Shown in pieces: positions 40,491 through 49,379 of a stretch of DNA of 64,000 bases. The notes under the pieces were generated by a model that did not search any database, was not told where the DNA came from, and was given only the letters and a program-made list of their open reading frames with translations. Position numbers and translations under genes: made by a program. This DNA is from Erysipelotrichaceae bacterium (GTDB taxonomy: Bacteria > Bacillota_I > Bacilli_A > Erysipelotrichales > Erysipelotrichaceae). The stretch is taken from positions 60,812 to 124,811 of the forward strand of contig JAFRLM010000025.1 of assembly GCA_017431225.1 (NCBI GenBank). The letters are read 5' to 3'. Within the stretch, counting starts at the first letter, position 1, and each line of letters opens with the position of its first letter.

Positions 40491-41003
40491 ATGACGAAAT
40501 ACGATGATCTGATCAAGCAGGAAAAAGAAAATTCAAGACTCAGAGAAGATCTGCAGGAAGACCGCGAAAGATGGCAGCACGAAAGAAAAAGAAGCTATAT
40601 CCATACTTTCATGAATGAATTGCCGGAATTCCATCGGGCTCTGCTGAAAAACAACATATGGACAGAATTCGAATACTTTCACAAGAAACTCTTTCTCCCG
40701 GTAAAAGATAAGATCCAAGGCGTCTATCTGATCAGTGCGGACGGCGATGGCCATACCCGTGCCAACTGCTGGATCGGAAAAGACGGATCGTATTACCTCT
40801 CATCGAATTACAACAGTACCGCTGACACCCTGATCAGCGCGGAAGAGCTGGCGGAGATCTTTTACGACAGAGCCATTCAGGGGATCCGCTATTTTTCCGG
40901 AGATAAGGAATTTCAGGATGCGGTCAAACGGGATGATTACGCGGAAGCTGTGTTCCAGTACTTTTCGATCGTCATTCGATACAACAACAGATATAACTCT
41001 TAG
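40491..41003 (+). CDS. Orphan hypothetical protein
   Basis: A 170-residue protein that I do not recognise. Residues 1-35 are charged and probably a coiled coil (EKENSRLREDLQEDRERWQHERKR spread over that region), and the rest is a compact mixed domain with no signal peptide or membrane segment. No catalytic motif stands out. A good AGAGG ribosome-binding site, an extended -10 promoter and a terminator make it a complete single-gene unit. It lies between pgi and a small membrane peptide gene, near the STAND ATPase gene. Confidence 0.75.
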   Translation: MTKYDDLIKQEKENSRLREDLQEDRERWQHERKRSYIHTFMNELPEFHRALLKNNIWTEFEYFHKKLFLPVKDKIQGVYLISADGDGHTRANCWIGKDGSYYLSSNYNSTADTLISAEELAEIFYDRAIQGIRYFSGDKEFQDAVKRDDYAEAVFQYFSIVIRYNNRYNS

Positions 41004-41025
41004 CCGCCTTATTGCATCTCTATAT

Positions 41026-41050
41026 AAATGACTCTCCGGAGTCATTTTTT
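41026..41050 (+). terminator. Terminator of the orphan gene
   Basis: AAATGACTC/GAGTCATTT with loop TCCG and a T6 run, 23 bases after the stop codon. Confidence 0.9.
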
Positions 41051-41069
41051 CGTTTTTGTCAGTTGAATC

Positions 41070-41104
41070 AAAAAGAGCACCAGGCATACTACGGTGTTCT
41101 TTTT
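41070..41104. terminator. Terminator after the 39-residue membrane peptide gene
   Basis: AAAAAGAGCACC/GGTGTTCTTTTT with an 11-base loop (one mismatch) lies right after the stop codon of the small minus-strand gene; T-rich ends on both strands. Confidence 0.75.
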
Positions 41105-41109
41105 CTGCT

Positions 41110-41229
41110 CTATAGTAACGCAAGCAGCAGTATCACGATCAACCCGATTATAAAGATCGGGACTATGTACTTAAGCAAACCGAGTGACAGGCAGATCCAT
41201 ATCATGATAAACATTCCGATTCCAGCCAT
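41110..41229 (-). CDS. 39-residue hydrophobic membrane peptide
   Basis: An ATG-started frame of 39 codons, almost wholly hydrophobic in two stretches (GIGMFIMIWICLSLGLL and IVPIFIIGLIVILLLALL) split by a lysine and tyrosine. AAAGGAG lies 12 bases before the ATG, a little far, and a terminator follows at once. These signs favour a real small gene. Functions of such peptides range from phage-shock or holin-like to type I toxin; none can be assigned. It lies just downstream of the STAND-TPR gene on the same strand, about 190 bases away. Confidence 0.5.
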   Translation of the reverse strand: MAGIGMFIMIWICLSLGLLKYIVPIFIIGLIVILLLALL

Positions 41230-41422
41230 TTGTTTTATCTACTCCTTTTGTGTGTTTGTGTAATTGTGACAGCTGTTTCTATTGAACAAAGAGAACGGCT
41301 CAGAAAGAGATATACCCTCTTTCCTGCTTAAAGATGCGGCATATTATCTGCAAAAAATCTGCCAAGCTACTCATAAAACAGTTTTTCGCTAGCAGAGATA
41401 AGGACAAAAGCGAAATAAACAC

Positions 41423-44400
41423 TCAACTTTGATGATTTCGCTGCAGTTCCCTGCGAATCCCGTTGATCCAGCTTAAAATCGATGTTGTATCCGGACTGTC
41501 GGCACCATGGTTTTTAACAAAAGCAGGATAGACTTCTTCCAGGATCTTCAGACTCTCTTCTTTCTCGCCGAGGCAGTAAAGATTAAAAGCTATCCATCGC
41601 GAAGCGTCCTGATAACTCATATCATTTTCGCCAAACAGTCTGCAGGCTTCTTCGCGAAACTTTTCAAATGTAAAAAGAGATCCTGAATAATCATTGAGAT
41701 GATAGCGCAGCACGCCGATCTCAGATAGGAATCGATTGGTAATGACGCTTTCTGCTCCGGTGCTATCGAGGGAACGTCGATAACCTGCTTCAGCGATTTC
41801 AAGAGCTTCCTCATAACGTTTCATTCGTTCGAGGATCCGGCATTTTTGATATCGGACTAATAAGGCGATTTCCCGATGCTCATCATTTTTTCCGGTGGTT
41901 GAATCACATGCTTTATCAATTGTTTCCAACGCTTCTTCGTATCTTCCGAGTTCAGTCAGTTCCAGAGCAGCATTGTAAAGTGCATTCAGAGTTACATCGG
42001 AATTCTCTCCGAGCGCATCCTTTGCGGCGTCGTATAGTTCACGGTTTACGGCAAGCGCTTTTTCGTGATCTCCCATTTTGGAATAGCAGAAAGCCAGATT
42101 ATAAAATGTCTCCAATGTTTTTCGGTGCTTTTCGCCGAAGATCCTTTTCTTTCTTTCGAATACATCTGTGATGAACGAGAGCGACTTATCATATTCTTTT
42201 TTCTGGATATAGATCTCTGCGATATTCTCTTTAGCGAGCAGCGTGCGCGGATGATCTTCCCCAAATAAAGCAGTTCTCAGAGAAAGGACTTTCTCGTAGA
42301 GCTCCAGGGATATATCATACCGCTTACGTCTTTTTTCTGAGATCGCGAGTTCTGCAAGGATACGAATTGTCATTGCGTTTCTTTCACCAAATCTATGTTC
42401 GGAAAGCTCGCGCGCTTTGCATAGAAGTTTTACCGCTTCCTCATAATTCCCTTGTGATTGAAGTGAAACCGCGACCGAGATCATTGCATCCAGTGTATCC
42501 GGATGATCTTGTCCGAGGCTGTTCTCTTTCAGCATCAGGATCTTCTTGTAAAGCTCAAAAGATCCGGAAACATGGCCGAGATGATCTTCAAGAGAAGCGA
42601 TATAATCAAGGCATTTTATCGTTTCTAAGTGCGTTTCTCCGTATTTTTTCAAAGAAAGGTTGTAGGCTTTTTGGTAAAGTTCGATGGCTTTCCCGTACTC
42701 TTTTTCCAATTCGTACACATACCCCAGGGAAAGAAGGACGTCCAGTGACCGCGGATGATCTTCACCCAGCGCTGATGCATAGTTCTGATAAGCTTTCTGA
42801 AACAGATCGATCGCTCTGCTATGATCTCCAACCTCACTGCATACACTCGCGATATTGCAAAGGGACTGTACTGTGTTCGGATGGTTCTCCCCAAAGATCG
42901 ATACAGACCGCTCATAAACATCCTGATAGATCTTACCCGCCTCACTCTTTTCGCCCAACCAGGAATAGGTTACTGCAAGATTGTTCAGAGCTGTTATGGT
43001 TGCCGGATCAGTATCTCCGAGTTCATCTCTGTAATATTGACAGATCTTCTTCCCGTTTTCGAGTGCCTCATGATACTCTCCGACTTCTTTTTGCGCAGCA
43101 GCGATCCCTTCCAGCATCAAGATCGTATCTCTGTCGTTTTCGCCTTTCAGCTTGACGCTGATTTCATAGAGTTCCTGATATAATTCAAGAGCTCTGTCGT
43201 AACTCCCGGACAGATACAGGATATTGGCAGTCAAAGCACGGACATTTTGTGTCATCTTGTCTTCTTCGCCGTATGTCCCGATCGCTCTTTCCACAAGATC
43301 TTCCGCACGATTCAGTGCTTCTGCATAAAAGCCACAATCTCTGAGGCCTCCTACCAGCCAATAAAGTGCGGAGATCGTATTTTTGTCGCTTTTTCCATAG
43401 ACTTTTTCATAAGTCTGAAAGGAGTACTCGCTTGTACAAACTGGGTCAGAGTATTTTCCAAGGAAACTAAGCATTCTCTGCTTTGCCGACTGAATATGCG
43501 CCTTTGAGAGCTCAGAATGACAAAGAAAGGATTCTTCCTTATCAAACAGATCGTTCATCTCCCTGATCCCGGAAGTTCCTTTTATGTAGACAGAAGGAAG
43601 AAAACCGTTGACAGCGTCTCTTAATAAGAGCGTATCGTCGTCACTAAATGTTTCCTTGTGCGCAGACAAAAACCGGATCAGTTCCGAAATGCGATCAAAA
43701 TAATACTTCGGCGACGTTTTTTCCTCCGCCCGCATCCCATATAGTTTCAGGATCTCTGTTAAAGTAGCGGCTTTTACCTCTTTTGGATAATCCGGATCTT
43801 CATAGATCCCTGCGCGTACAGCTCTGTGTAGAAAATATCTGTCTTCATTATCCTTTTCGATCATCGTGGATCGGGACACCCGGTTGTATGCCTCGTTATA
43901 CTGTGAAAAGGAATTGTTGTGAACGTTGTTGAAGACTTCCCTGAAATCGGTATCTGTCCAGTGGCTCATAGAGGACATCATCCGGATCACGAGTCTTTCG
44001 CTCTCACTGAGATATTTGATATACCTCTTCAGCAGGAGTTCCTTGTTCAGGTTCTGAAATTCTTCGACGGAAGGATATCCCTCGTTTTTATAGTTTTGAA
44101 CACAGATATCCAGAAAGATCGGCGTTCCGCCCGATATCTCATAGATCTTCTCGTTGATCGCATCATCTTCGATTCCGACCTTTTCCTTCAGGTAATACAT
44201 AGAATCTTTTCTTGAAAGATCTCCGAGAAGATGCTCATTTTCCTCTTTCTTGTAGATCCGGTTTCTGCCGGCAAAGACCCATAGACAGTTAGAGGTGTTC
44301 TTTGCCAGTTCTTCCGTGATCCAGCTCTGATCTTTCAGACCGGTATTGTAGCTGAGGACCTCGAAAGTATCGATAAAGAACACGATCGAATAGTCACGGT

Positions 44401-45073
44401 CGCTGTTATTAAGATCAGTCTTAAAGAATTCAACGATATTATCGGAGATGTCTTCGACACTTTCGCTGTAACTGATCGCTTCAAAGTATTCCTTATATAC
44501 TGCCCGCAGATGTTTATCCTCGATCTTCTGCAGTACATTGTTCAGGATCGATCCGCCTTTCTTTACATATGCGTAGATTGAGCTCAATGTGCCAAGGCCC
44601 GGGATAAACATGGAGGCGGTGTCAAGAAAACTCTCGTATTTTTCCAGCACCGAAGACCCGGAACCTTCTGGAGCAGCCAGTTTCTTTCCGGAGAGTTCCA
44701 TATACTTCCGAACAGCACAGTCAAACAGCGGAAAATTCAGATCCTCTTTTTGCTGGTAAAGATCATAACGCAGCTGACACAGGATCTCGACCGGATCTGA
44801 AGAAGTCTCAAGATTATATAAAACAGGAACATATTCTCCGCGAAAGGAGAAACCATCTTTAAAGACCGGCTCTTTATCCGGCATATACATCTGCTCAGTA
44901 TTTCTTTTCAACTCCCGTAAAAGCCAGGATTTGCCGATCCCGCCTTCACCGTAATAGGTTATTACTCCCGAGGAGCCGGGATTCTCTTCAAGTTTTCTTA
45001 AAGTATCCCAAAAAGCTTTTCTCGGTTCGTCCCGGTCTGTAAAGAGCTGTTGCGCATTTTTCTTAAGTGCCAT
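41423..45073 (-). CDS. STAND-type P-loop ATPase with C-terminal TPR array
   Basis: A 1216-residue signal-transduction ATPase. Walker A is GEGGIGKS (42-49), Walker B IVFFIDT (229-235), then FAGRNRI (268-273) and the GxP motif of STAND proteins in SGGTPIFL (314-321). A winged-helix-like segment follows (about 340-440). From about residue 560 to the end there are roughly 16 TPR units of about 42 residues, marked by G(E/D)xHPxT boundaries as in kinesin-light-chain-type TPRs. No nuclease, protease or TIR domain is seen at either end. Such proteins act as sensors that oligomerise on ligand binding; many serve phage defence, others transcription. Own promoter and GGAGAG ribosome-binding site. Confidence 0.88.
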   Translation of the reverse strand: MALKKNAQQLFTDRDEPRKAFWDTLRKLEENPGSSGVITYYGEGGIGKSWLLRELKRNTEQMYMPDKEPVFKDGFSFRGEYVPVLYNLETSSDPVEILCQLRYDLYQQKEDLNFPLFDCAVRKYMELSGKKLAAPEGSGSSVLEKYESFLDTASMFIPGLGTLSSIYAYVKKGGSILNNVLQKIEDKHLRAVYKEYFEAISYSESVEDISDNIVEFFKTDLNNSDRDYSIVFFIDTFEVLSYNTGLKDQSWITEELAKNTSNCLWVFAGRNRIYKKEENEHLLGDLSRKDSMYYLKEKVGIEDDAINEKIYEISGGTPIFLDICVQNYKNEGYPSVEEFQNLNKELLLKRYIKYLSESERLVIRMMSSMSHWTDTDFREVFNNVHNNSFSQYNEAYNRVSRSTMIEKDNEDRYFLHRAVRAGIYEDPDYPKEVKAATLTEILKLYGMRAEEKTSPKYYFDRISELIRFLSAHKETFSDDDTLLLRDAVNGFLPSVYIKGTSGIREMNDLFDKEESFLCHSELSKAHIQSAKQRMLSFLGKYSDPVCTSEYSFQTYEKVYGKSDKNTISALYWLVGGLRDCGFYAEALNRAEDLVERAIGTYGEEDKMTQNVRALTANILYLSGSYDRALELYQELYEISVKLKGENDRDTILMLEGIAAAQKEVGEYHEALENGKKICQYYRDELGDTDPATITALNNLAVTYSWLGEKSEAGKIYQDVYERSVSIFGENHPNTVQSLCNIASVCSEVGDHSRAIDLFQKAYQNYASALGEDHPRSLDVLLSLGYVYELEKEYGKAIELYQKAYNLSLKKYGETHLETIKCLDYIASLEDHLGHVSGSFELYKKILMLKENSLGQDHPDTLDAMISVAVSLQSQGNYEEAVKLLCKARELSEHRFGERNAMTIRILAELAISEKRRKRYDISLELYEKVLSLRTALFGEDHPRTLLAKENIAEIYIQKKEYDKSLSFITDVFERKKRIFGEKHRKTLETFYNLAFCYSKMGDHEKALAVNRELYDAAKDALGENSDVTLNALYNAALELTELGRYEEALETIDKACDSTTGKNDEHREIALLVRYQKCRILERMKRYEEALEIAEAGYRRSLDSTGAESVITNRFLSEIGVLRYHLNDYSGSLFTFEKFREEACRLFGENDMSYQDASRWIAFNLYCLGEKEESLKILEEVYPAFVKNHGADSPDTTSILSWINGIRRELQRNHQS

Positions 45074-45103
45074 GATATACTCTCCGATCTGCTTACGTAC
45101 TTA

Positions 45104-45109
45104 ATTATA
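45104..45109 (-). promoter_or_regulatory. -10 of the STAND-TPR gene
   Basis: Perfect TATAAT on the minus strand about 30 bases before the ATG; no clear -35. It sits between the ileS terminator and the STAND gene. Confidence 0.5.
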
Positions 45110-45133
45110 GATGGTTATTCTTTCTTCCGTGAT

Positions 45134-45160
45134 AAAAAAAGAGGCAAGCATTTGCTTGCC
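45134..45160 (-). terminator. Terminator of ileS
   Basis: GGCAAGCA/TGCTTGCC with a 2-base loop, then TCTTTTTTT on the minus strand. Confidence 0.9.
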
Positions 45161-45171
45161 ATCTTGTTGTT

Positions 45172-47925
45172 TTACTGAAGGATAACGTTTTCGACACGGA
45201 GAACGCGCTGGCAGCGTGTGCACAGGCCTTCTTCGTGATCGCTCTTGGTAACGTTCCAGCAACGCGGGCAGGTCTTGCCTTCCGCCTTGCGGACTTCTGC
45301 TTTCAGTTCGCCGTTTTCGCCGAAGCTGAATGCGGATACCTGCAGCCACTGGTGAATCATATCACCGAAGAGTTTTTCGAGCAGTTCCTGATCCTCTTTG
45401 CTGCATGTCAGAACGACTTCCGCTTCGAGGTTCTTACCGATGAATTTTTCCTGACGTGCGTCTTCGAGAGCCTTCAGGATCGTGCTGCGGACTTCGTTTG
45501 CACGGGCGAATTCCCCGTTCAGTTCGTCTGCGTCAGCATTCTTCGTCAGTTTCGGGAAGTGTGTGTAATGAACACATGTCGCCTCATCGTTGTTGAAGTG
45601 CTGCCATACTTCATCGGCTGTATAGCAGAGTACCGGAGCCCACAGACGGACGAGCTGATCGACGCAGGCGTAGATCACGCTCTGGACACTGCGGCGTCTC
45701 TTGGAATCCTTCTCTTCGATGTAGAGGATGTCCTTGGCGAAGTCGAGATAGTAAGAGGAAAGATCAACGCTCATGAAGTTTGCAAGCGTATTGCAGACGC
45801 TGATGAAGTCATAGTTGTTGTAGGACTGCTGAACCTTCTCATTGATCTCATTGAGCTTGTTGATGAAGTAGCGGTCGATGGCCGGCATATCTTCATAAGC
45901 GACCATATCCTTCTTCGGGTCAAAGTCTTCCGCGTCAACGTTACCGAGCATGTAACGGAAGGTATTACGGACCTTACGGTACATATCGGAGGTCTGTCCC
46001 AATAAGACATCACCGATACGCATATCGGCCTTGAAGTCGACGGTACCGGCCCACAGACGCAGTACATCGGCACCGTATTTGGCGATGACATCGAGCGGGT
46101 TGACGATGTTGCCGACAGACTTGGACATCTTTTCGCCCTTGGAGTCACAGACATAACCGTGAGACAGGACGGACTTGTACGGAGCAACGCCGTTGTTGGC
46201 AACGGATACGATCAGTGAAGAGTTGAACCAGCCGCGATACTGGTCGGAACCTTCGAAGTACAGATCACACGGATACGGATAACCTCTGGCGATCAGTTCA
46301 TTCCAGCTGGAACCGGAGTCGAACCAGACGTCCATGATATCCTTTTCCTTGGTGAAGAGACCATTCGGGGAATGCTCATTTGTGTAGCCTTCCGGAAGCA
46401 GGTCTTTTGCTTCTCTTTCGAACCAGACGTTGGAACCGTACTGACCGAAGAGATCGGCGATATGTTCAAAGACTTCCTCTTCAATGATCGGAGTCTTGTC
46501 TTCGCAGTAGATGATCGGGATCGGAACGCCCCACAGACGCTGACGGGAGATACACCAGTCTTCACGGTCACGGATCATGTTGCCCAGACGTACTTCACCC
46601 CATTCATTCAGCCAGTTGACTTTATGAACAGCTTCGAGGAGTTCACTCTTGATCTTGTCGATGGAAGCGAACCACTGGACAGTTGCACGGAAGAAGACCG
46701 GCTTCTTTAAACGGTCATCATGCGGATAGGAGTGAACGACATCTTCGGTAGCAAGTAAGGAACCGCAGTCGCGCAGCATTTCGATGACTTTCTTGGAGCA
46801 GTCATCGATGAATAAGCCTGCGAGTTCCGGACCGCATTCTTCAGTCATGCAGCCCTTTTCATCAACGGAGTTGAAGACCGGGATGCCGTAACGCTGACAG
46901 GTGTTAAAGTCGTCAAGACCATGACCGGAAGATGTATGGACACAGCCTGTACCATCGCCTTCTACGACATAGTTGGCGAGGCAGACAAGGCTTGTACGGT
47001 CATACAGCGGATGCTGAACAGTGATGCCTTCGAGCTCTCTGCCCTTGAAGGTGCGCAGAACGCCCTGGTTCTCAAGACCGAATTCGTTCAGAAGCTTTTC
47101 TGTCAGGGACTCTAAGAAGATGAGCTTGCCCTTCTCTGTCTGTACTTCCGCATAGACGAGATCCGGTCCCAAAGTGATCGCCTGGTCACTCGGGATGGTC
47201 CACGGAGTCGTTGTCCAGATAACGAACGCGTCGCTCGGATCAAGTACGCCCTTGCCGTCAACGACATCGAACTTCGCGTAGAGAGTCGTATCTTTCTTAT
47301 CGTAGTAAACGATCTCGGAGTCCGCGATCGCGGTCTCGTTGTACGGAGACCAGTAGATCGGCTTAAGACCCTGGAAGATCAGTCCACGAAGCGCCATCTT
47401 GGCGAAGCTGCGGATCTGACGCGCTTCGAATTCTTTCTTTAAGGTGATATACGGATGATCAAAGTCAGCAGCCTGGCCCAGACGCTTTTCGGTAGCCATC
47501 TGGATCTCGATCTGCTTATGGGCATATTCTTCACACTTCTTGCGGAATTCCGCCGGTGTCAGTTTCTTGCGGTCAACACCGAGCTTCTGTACAGCATTCT
47601 CGATCGGCAGACCGTGGGTATCCCAGCCCGGGAAGAACGGAGAATAATAACCCTCCATTCCCTTGGAACGGACGATGATATCCTTGATGATACGGTTCAT
47701 GGCCGTACCGGCATGCAGGTTGTTGTTGGCATACGGCGGACCATCGTGGAGGATGAACGACTCATGACCGAGGTTCTTTTCGGTGATCTTTTTATAGTGG
47801 TCGTCTTTCTCCCATCTTTCGAGGATCAGAGGTTCTTTCTTCGGCAGGTTGCCTCTCATCTCGAAATCGGTCTTCGGCATATGAAGTGTGTTTTTATAGT
47901 CCATACTGATTCCTTCTCCCTTCAA
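45172..47925 (-). CDS. ileS: Isoleucine--tRNA ligase
   Basis: A 917-residue class I synthetase for tRNA-Ile with an editing domain (WTTTPWTIPSDQA, residues near 200-400). The KMSKS loop is intact (KGEKMSKSVGN). The HIGH motif is altered: GPPYANNNLHAGTA, so the last histidine is threonine. C-terminal zinc ligands are present as CPRCWN and CTRCQ. The ribosome-binding site GAAGGGAGAAGG precedes the ATG. A T-box leader controls it. sepF lies directly upstream. Confidence 0.97.
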   Translation of the reverse strand: MKGEGISMDYKNTLHMPKTDFEMRGNLPKKEPLILERWEKDDHYKKITEKNLGHESFILHDGPPYANNNLHAGTAMNRIIKDIIVRSKGMEGYYSPFFPGWDTHGLPIENAVQKLGVDRKKLTPAEFRKKCEEYAHKQIEIQMATEKRLGQAADFDHPYITLKKEFEARQIRSFAKMALRGLIFQGLKPIYWSPYNETAIADSEIVYYDKKDTTLYAKFDVVDGKGVLDPSDAFVIWTTTPWTIPSDQAITLGPDLVYAEVQTEKGKLIFLESLTEKLLNEFGLENQGVLRTFKGRELEGITVQHPLYDRTSLVCLANYVVEGDGTGCVHTSSGHGLDDFNTCQRYGIPVFNSVDEKGCMTEECGPELAGLFIDDCSKKVIEMLRDCGSLLATEDVVHSYPHDDRLKKPVFFRATVQWFASIDKIKSELLEAVHKVNWLNEWGEVRLGNMIRDREDWCISRQRLWGVPIPIIYCEDKTPIIEEEVFEHIADLFGQYGSNVWFEREAKDLLPEGYTNEHSPNGLFTKEKDIMDVWFDSGSSWNELIARGYPYPCDLYFEGSDQYRGWFNSSLIVSVANNGVAPYKSVLSHGYVCDSKGEKMSKSVGNIVNPLDVIAKYGADVLRLWAGTVDFKADMRIGDVLLGQTSDMYRKVRNTFRYMLGNVDAEDFDPKKDMVAYEDMPAIDRYFINKLNEINEKVQQSYNNYDFISVCNTLANFMSVDLSSYYLDFAKDILYIEEKDSKRRRSVQSVIYACVDQLVRLWAPVLCYTADEVWQHFNNDEATCVHYTHFPKLTKNADADELNGEFARANEVRSTILKALEDARQEKFIGKNLEAEVVLTCSKEDQELLEKLFGDMIHQWLQVSAFSFGENGELKAEVRKAEGKTCPRCWNVTKSDHEEGLCTRCQRVLRVENVILQ

Positions 47926-48125
47926 AAAAGGTGGAACAAAGGTCGCAAGCGGTCTTGCGAGGTCCCACCTTTTCTTATTACTCTTACTCGTAACGTGAGT
48001 TCACGACAGACACTCATCGCATCTGTGACTCCCGAGTGATATCTGTTGCTGTTTCCCTACCGGTTTGCACCGACCACCGGTTCTCTACGCGTTCCGCAGC
48101 GCAGCGTGTCTCGTTCTTTGTCTCT
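47926..48125 (-). promoter_or_regulatory. T-box leader of ileS
   Basis: Minus-strand leader with the stem I apical segment CCGGTGGTCGGTGCAAACC (48059-48077), a specifier region GATATCACTC with the Ile codon ATC (about 48035-48045), the T-box core TGGGACCTCGC, and a terminator formed by AAAAGGTGG and CCACCTTTTTT just before the ribosome-binding site. Uncharged tRNA-Ile would relieve termination. Confidence 0.9.
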
Positions 48126-48130
48126 GTCTA

Positions 48131-48529
48131 TTAATACTGTTCGTCGTTGAAAGAGATCTCGCCGCTTACCGGCATAGTGCGCGGAGCGCATAAGATGACG
48201 TTTTCACCGATCTTCTTAATGGAGCCGTCTACACCGAATACGACACCGGACAGGAAATCGATGATACGCTGTCTGTATTCATTCGGCATACGGTGCAGGT
48301 TGACTGCGCATGCTCTCTTCTGTTTGATATGGAAACCGATCTCTTCCGCTTCATCGAAGTTGCGCGGTTCAAATAAAACGATGTTGCTGTTAGCAGCGAT
48401 CTTGCTGGCGCCTTCGACCTGCGGCTTTTCGTAACGGCTGAGTGATTTAGATTCTTCTTCTGTCAGTTCCAGTTCTTCTTCAGATTCTACCGGAGCGATG
48501 AAGTCTTTTAATTTTTTACCAATACCCAT
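48131..48529 (-). CDS. sepF: Cell division protein SepF
   Basis: A 132-residue FtsZ-binding protein. It has the N-terminal amphipathic membrane anchor (MGIGKKLKDFIAP), an acidic linker, and the SepF core: FDEAEEIGFHIKQKRACAVNLHRMP and RIIDFLSGVVFGVDGSIKKIGENVILCAP. It would align FtsZ filaments at the septum. AAGGGGTG precedes the ATG, and an extended -10 (48552-48560) lies upstream. ylmG, ylmH and divIVA, which often lie between sepF and ileS, are absent. Confidence 0.95.
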   Translation of the reverse strand: MGIGKKLKDFIAPVESEEELELTEEESKSLSRYEKPQVEGASKIAANSNIVLFEPRNFDEAEEIGFHIKQKRACAVNLHRMPNEYRQRIIDFLSGVVFGVDGSIKKIGENVILCAPRTMPVSGEISFNDEQY

Positions 48530-48551
48530 AATTACACCCCTTTATTGAAAT

Positions 48552-48560
48552 ATTTTAGCA
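48552..48560 (-). promoter_or_regulatory. Extended -10 of sepF
   Basis: Minus strand TGCTAAAAT about 22 bases before the sepF ATG. Confidence 0.5.
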
Positions 48561-48572
48561 TACTTTTAGGAA

Positions 48573-49379
48573 TTACACATTATTAATCGGTTTTATTAGA
48601 CCATGTCTCACAAGGGCGTGATAGAACCCGTCATCGAGGACATCTTCGCAGACTTCCTCACAGAGTTCCTTCACTTCCGGAAAGGCATTTCCCATGGCGA
48701 TCGGATGTCCGACGGAAGCCATCATCTCAAGATCGTTGAGTCCGTCACCGAAGGCATAGGCATCGTTTTTATCCATCCCGAGTGCTTCCAGGACTTCGTT
48801 TATACCGCTGCCCTTATTCACTCCGACCGGGTTGAGATCGAGCGAGGTGAAACCGTGATGCTGCCGGGAATCGAAGACACCTTCAAATTCCTTCGCTGCT
48901 TTATCACACATCTCCTGGGTAGTCGTCGCGATCATTGCCGCGGTGATCGGCTCCTGGAAGACGAACGGTTCATAATGGAAGATCTCTTTTCCGAAATCCC
49001 AGTTATTGTTGAAACGCTGATACAGCGGATGATGCTCGCCGTTGGTGAAGACATACTCATGTGTCTCGAAATAGTAGACCGCGTCATTCCTGTCACAGAA
49101 ATCCATCACTGTCTGCAAAGCTTGCTTCCCGATCGGATGATCGAAGAGCACTTTATCTCCCTGAACAGCATAGGATCCGTTGGATAAGAGACGTCCGTTT
49201 ACCGGGAGTTCCCGGATCTCCTTCGCGAGCAGAGCGTATGCCCTGCCGGAAGCCAGGAACAGAAGATGCTCTTTCTGTAATTCCTCAAAAGCGTAACGCA
49301 CTTTCTCAGAAACATGGTGCATCCCCCGGGGATGGTCTACGATCGTTCCGTCGATATCGCAGAAGACGATCTTTTTCAT
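48573..49379 (-). CDS. Cof-type HAD-IIB phosphatase
   Basis: A 268-residue HAD phosphatase with a type IIB cap. Motif I is FCDIDGTI (Asp8, Asp10), motif II LASGR, and motif IV FGDGLNDLEMM. Cof-like enzymes dephosphorylate sugar phosphates or flavin precursors; substrate is not predictable. The ATG overlaps the phosphofructokinase stop codon by one base (TAATG), so it is translationally coupled and may act on a glycolytic metabolite. Confidence 0.9.
   Translation of the reverse strand: MKKIVFCDIDGTIVDHPRGMHHVSEKVRYAFEELQKEHLLFLASGRAYALLAKEIRELPVNGRLLSNGSYAVQGDKVLFDHPIGKQALQTVMDFCDRNDAVYYFETHEYVFTNGEHHPLYQRFNNNWDFGKEIFHYEPFVFQEPITAAMIATTTQEMCDKAAKEFEGVFDSRQHHGFTSLDLNPVGVNKGSGINEVLEALGMDKNDAYAFGDGLNDLEMMASVGHPIAMGNAFPEVKELCEEVCEDVLDDGFYHALVRHGLIKPINNV

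Noticed and set aside
41012..41263. 83-codon plus-strand frame after the orphan gene
   Set aside because: It spans two terminators and lies opposite the better supported 39-residue membrane peptide.
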